DNA of 16,734 bases. Origin: an uncultured Verrucomicrobiota bacterium. GTDB taxonomy: Bacteria; Verrucomicrobiota; Verrucomicrobiia; Chthoniobacterales; SZAS-18. A program made the position numbers and the translations under genes. This document shows positions 15,005-16,734 of this stretch, one piece after another. Where the stretch lies: the NCBI GenBank assembly GCA_937873255.1, contig CALMVM010000608.1:818-17551 (forward strand), read 5' to 3'. Below the pieces are notes generated by a model. It did not search any database. It was not told the origin of the DNA and worked only from the letters and a program-made list of their open reading frames with translations. Position 1 is the stretch's first letter, and each line of letters starts with the position of its first letter.

Positions 15005-16054
15005 ATGCAAACGATGCCCGCCCTCGTCAAACGCCGTTCCGAGCCCGGCCTCTGGCTCGAAGAAGTGCCCGTCCCCGAGGTGGGCATCGACGACGTGCTC
15101 ATCCGCGTCCTCAAGAACTCGATCTGCGGCACCGATGTCCACATCTTCAACTGGGACGCCTGGGCGCAAAAGACGATCCCCGTGCCGATGGTCACCGGAC
15201 ACGAGTTCGTCGGGCGCATTGAGGCGGTCGGCAGCCACGTGCACGATTTCCACCCGGGCGAGATCGTCTCCGGCGAGGGGCACGTCGTGTGCGGTCATTG
15301 CCGCAACTGCCTCGCCGGCCGCCGCCACCTTTGCCCGAACACCAGCGGCGTCGGCGTCAACCGGCCCGGGGCGTTCGCCAAGTACCTCGCCATCCCGCAA
15401 CAGAACGTCTGGCACTGCGATCCGAACATCCCGCTCGACGTGCTTTCGTGCTTCGACCCGCTGGGCAACGCCGTCCATACGGCGCTGAGCTTCGACGTGC
15501 TCGGCGAGGATGTGCTCATCACCGGCGCGGGGCCGATTGGCTGCATGGCGGCGGCGGTCGCGCGGCACGCCGGGGCGCGCTACGTGGTCGTCACCGACGT
15601 GAACCCTTACCGGCTCGAACTCGCCACGAAACTCGGCGCGACCCACGCGGTCGACGTGAGCAAGGAATCCATCGCCGACGTGCAGAAGCGTCTCGGCATG
15701 AAGGAAGGCTTCGACGTGGGCCTGGAAATGAGCGGCAACGCGCGCGCCTTCAAGGACATGATCGCCAACATGTGCCACGGCGGCAAGATCGCGCTGCTGG
15801 GCATCGGCATCCACGGCGAGGCGGGGGCGATTGACTGGGACACGGTGGTTTTCAACAGCCTCACCATCAAGGGCATCTACGGCCGCGAGATGTACGAGAC
15901 GTGGTACAAGATGACCGCTATGATCCAGAGCGGACTGGACATCTCGCCGGTCATCACGCACCGCTTCCCGTATCAACAATATCAGGAAGGCTTCGAGCTG
16001 ATGCGCTCGGGCAAGAGCGGCAAGATCGTCCTGGATTGGCAGGAAGCCGCGTGA
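15005..16054 (+). CDS. tdh: L-threonine 3-dehydrogenase
   Basis: A 349-residue zinc-dependent medium-chain dehydrogenase that oxidises L-threonine to 2-amino-3-ketobutyrate with NAD+. Catalytic zinc ligands are Cys41 ([13 protein letters not shown]) with His66-Glu67 (TGHEFVG). Structural zinc ligands are Cys96, Cys99, Cys102 and Cys110. The NAD motif is GAGPIG (after GEDVLIT). Segments such as [41 protein letters not shown] and [16 protein letters not shown] match E. coli Tdh almost word for word. ATG 15005 or 15014 may be the start; neither has a Shine-Dalgarno. The partner gene kbl, which splits the product to glycine and acetyl-CoA, is not in the window. The stop overlaps the next gene's GTG (GTGA), so the two form an operon. 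Confidence 0.96.
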   Translation: MQTMPALVKRRSEPGLWLEEVPVPEVGIDDVLIRVLKNSICGTDVHIFNWDAWAQKTIPVPMVTGHEFVGRIEAVGSHVHDFHPGEIVSGEGHVVCGHCRNCLAGRRHLCPNTSGVGVNRPGAFAKYLAIPQQNVWHCDPNIPLDVLSCFDPLGNAVHTALSFDVLGEDVLITGAGPIGCMAAAVARHAGARYVVVTDVNPYRLELATKLGATHAVDVSKESIADVQKRLGMKEGFDVGLEMSGNARAFKDMIANMCHGGKIALLGIGIHGEAGAIDWDTVVFNSLTIKGIYGREMYETWYKMTAMIQSGLDISPVITHRFPYQQYQEGFELMRSGKSGKIVLDWQEAA

Positions 16055-16734
16055 AGATCGTCCTCCCGGGTGGCAGCGGACAGGTCGGCACCTTGCTGGC
16101 GCGGGCGTTTCACCGCGATGGCCACGAGGTCATCGTGCTCAGTCGCCGGATGAGCCACCTCGGGGAATCTCCACCCTGGAAGGTGGCCATGTGGGACGCC
16201 CGCAGCGCCGGTCCGTGGGAAAGCGAATTCGAGAACGCCGACGCCGTCATCAACCTCGCTGGCCGCAGCGTCAACTGCCGCTACACCCCCGCCAACCGGC
16301 GCGCCATCATGGACTCGCGCACCGTTTCCGCGCGGCTCGTCGGCGAGGCCATCGCGCGCCGCAGGAATCCACCGCGCGTCTGGCTCCAGGCGAGCACCGC
16401 GACGATCTACGCCCACCGCTACGACGCTCCCAACGACGAGGCGAGCGGCATTCTCGGCGGCGACGAACCCGGCGCGCCCGACACCTGGAACTTTTCCATC
16501 GACGTGGCGAAAAGCTGGGAAGCCGCCGCCAACGAAGCCGCCGCCGCGCTGCCTTCCACGCGGTTGGTACTCATGCGTTCCGCCATCACCATGAACCCCG
16601 ATCCCGGCAGCGCCTTCTGCGTGCTGCTCAACCTTGTGCGCCTGGGTCTTGGTGGCGCGGCGGGCGACGGGCGGCAGTTCGTCTCGTGGATTCACGAGGA
16701 GGATTTCGTGCGCGCCGTGTACTGGCTCATCGAA
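16051..16734 (+). CDS. TIGR01777-type NAD(P)-dependent epimerase/oxidoreductase, 3' end outside window
   Basis: The first 228 codons of an extended short-chain dehydrogenase that continues past the window edge. The N-terminus [20 protein letters not shown] holds the GGSGQVG nucleotide-binding motif. [29 protein letters not shown] and the late [17 protein letters not shown] are typical of the TIGR01777/YfcH-like family, whose substrates are unknown. The usual active-site region reads [18 protein letters not shown], differing from the common SAVGYYG form. The GTG start is chosen because it overlaps the tdh stop (GTGA) and has AGGAAG six to seven bases upstream, so translation is probably coupled to tdh. 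Whether it acts in threonine metabolism is not shown. Confidence 0.88.
   Translation, partial: MKIVLPGGSGQVGTLLARAFHRDGHEVIVLSRRMSHLGESPPWKVAMWDARSAGPWESEFENADAVINLAGRSVNCRYTPANRRAIMDSRTVSARLVGEAIARRRNPPRVWLQASTATIYAHRYDAPNDEASGILGGDEPGAPDTWNFSIDVAKSWEAAANEAAAALPSTRLVLMRSAITMNPDPGSAFCVLLNLVRLGLGGAAGDGRQFVSWIHEEDFVRAVYWLIE

Noticed and set aside
14762..15979. A 405-residue minus-strand protein opposite tdh
   Set aside because: Only its last 54 residues look like protein; the rest mirrors tdh in antisense and is His/Arg/Asp/Val-rich.

Overview
The window is GC-rich and carries chromosomal, bacterial-type genes, few of them with a Shine-Dalgarno sequence. A PEP-CTERM protein with a DUF4394 domain, a Uma2-family gene, a bL31 of the form MRENIHPNYNATT, an RF1 with the catalytic loop [10 protein letters not shown], and composite intergenic repeats together suggest Verrucomicrobiota or a close PVC relative. 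This is an inference of moderate confidence. Transcription direction flips every 1-3 genes.

Layout: (1) 222-4351 (+): a secreted S8 protease with SLH-like C-terminal repeats, then a PEP-CTERM/DUF4394 surface protein, closed by a strong hairpin terminator shared with the convergent gene. (2) 4421-6682 (-): a large polytopic membrane protein, possibly a GT-C type glycosyltransferase. (3) 6683-7185: no gene; about 290 bp form a nested inverted-repeat element. (4) 7186-8058 (+): an inward-rectifier (Kir) potassium channel with one in-frame TGA just before its selectivity filter. (5) 8058-8188: paired, oppositely oriented TGACGAA heptamer arrays. (6) 8195-9898 (+): a class III nucleotide cyclase with a haem-type six-helix anchor and a 2Fe-2S ferredoxin domain, overlapping tail-to-tail with (7) 9890-10813 (-): an acetamidase/formamidase, which lies 10 nt downstream of prmC (10824-11666, -). 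(8) 11774-13008 (+): a Uma2-family gene, the 3' remnant of a zinc alcohol dehydrogenase and a small secreted LprI/DUF1311 protein. (9) 13027-14926 (-): two tiny overlapping genes, rpmE with a possible structured leader and its own terminator, and prfA. (10) 15005-end (+): tdh, and a TIGR01777-type epimerase that runs off the window.

Functional links: rpmE, prfA and prmC form a translation cluster in which PrmC would methylate the GGQ glutamine of the RF1 encoded beside it, but a foreign-looking plus-strand block separates prfA from prmC. The cyclase is probably a redox or quinone sensor that makes cyclic nucleotide. The Kir channel next to it is bracketed by heptameric repeats and is probably broken. 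No complete new defence or mobile system is visible. The strongest leads are the two heptamer-repeat structures, the TGA-interrupted channel, the redox cyclase and the split rpmE-prfA-prmC cluster.
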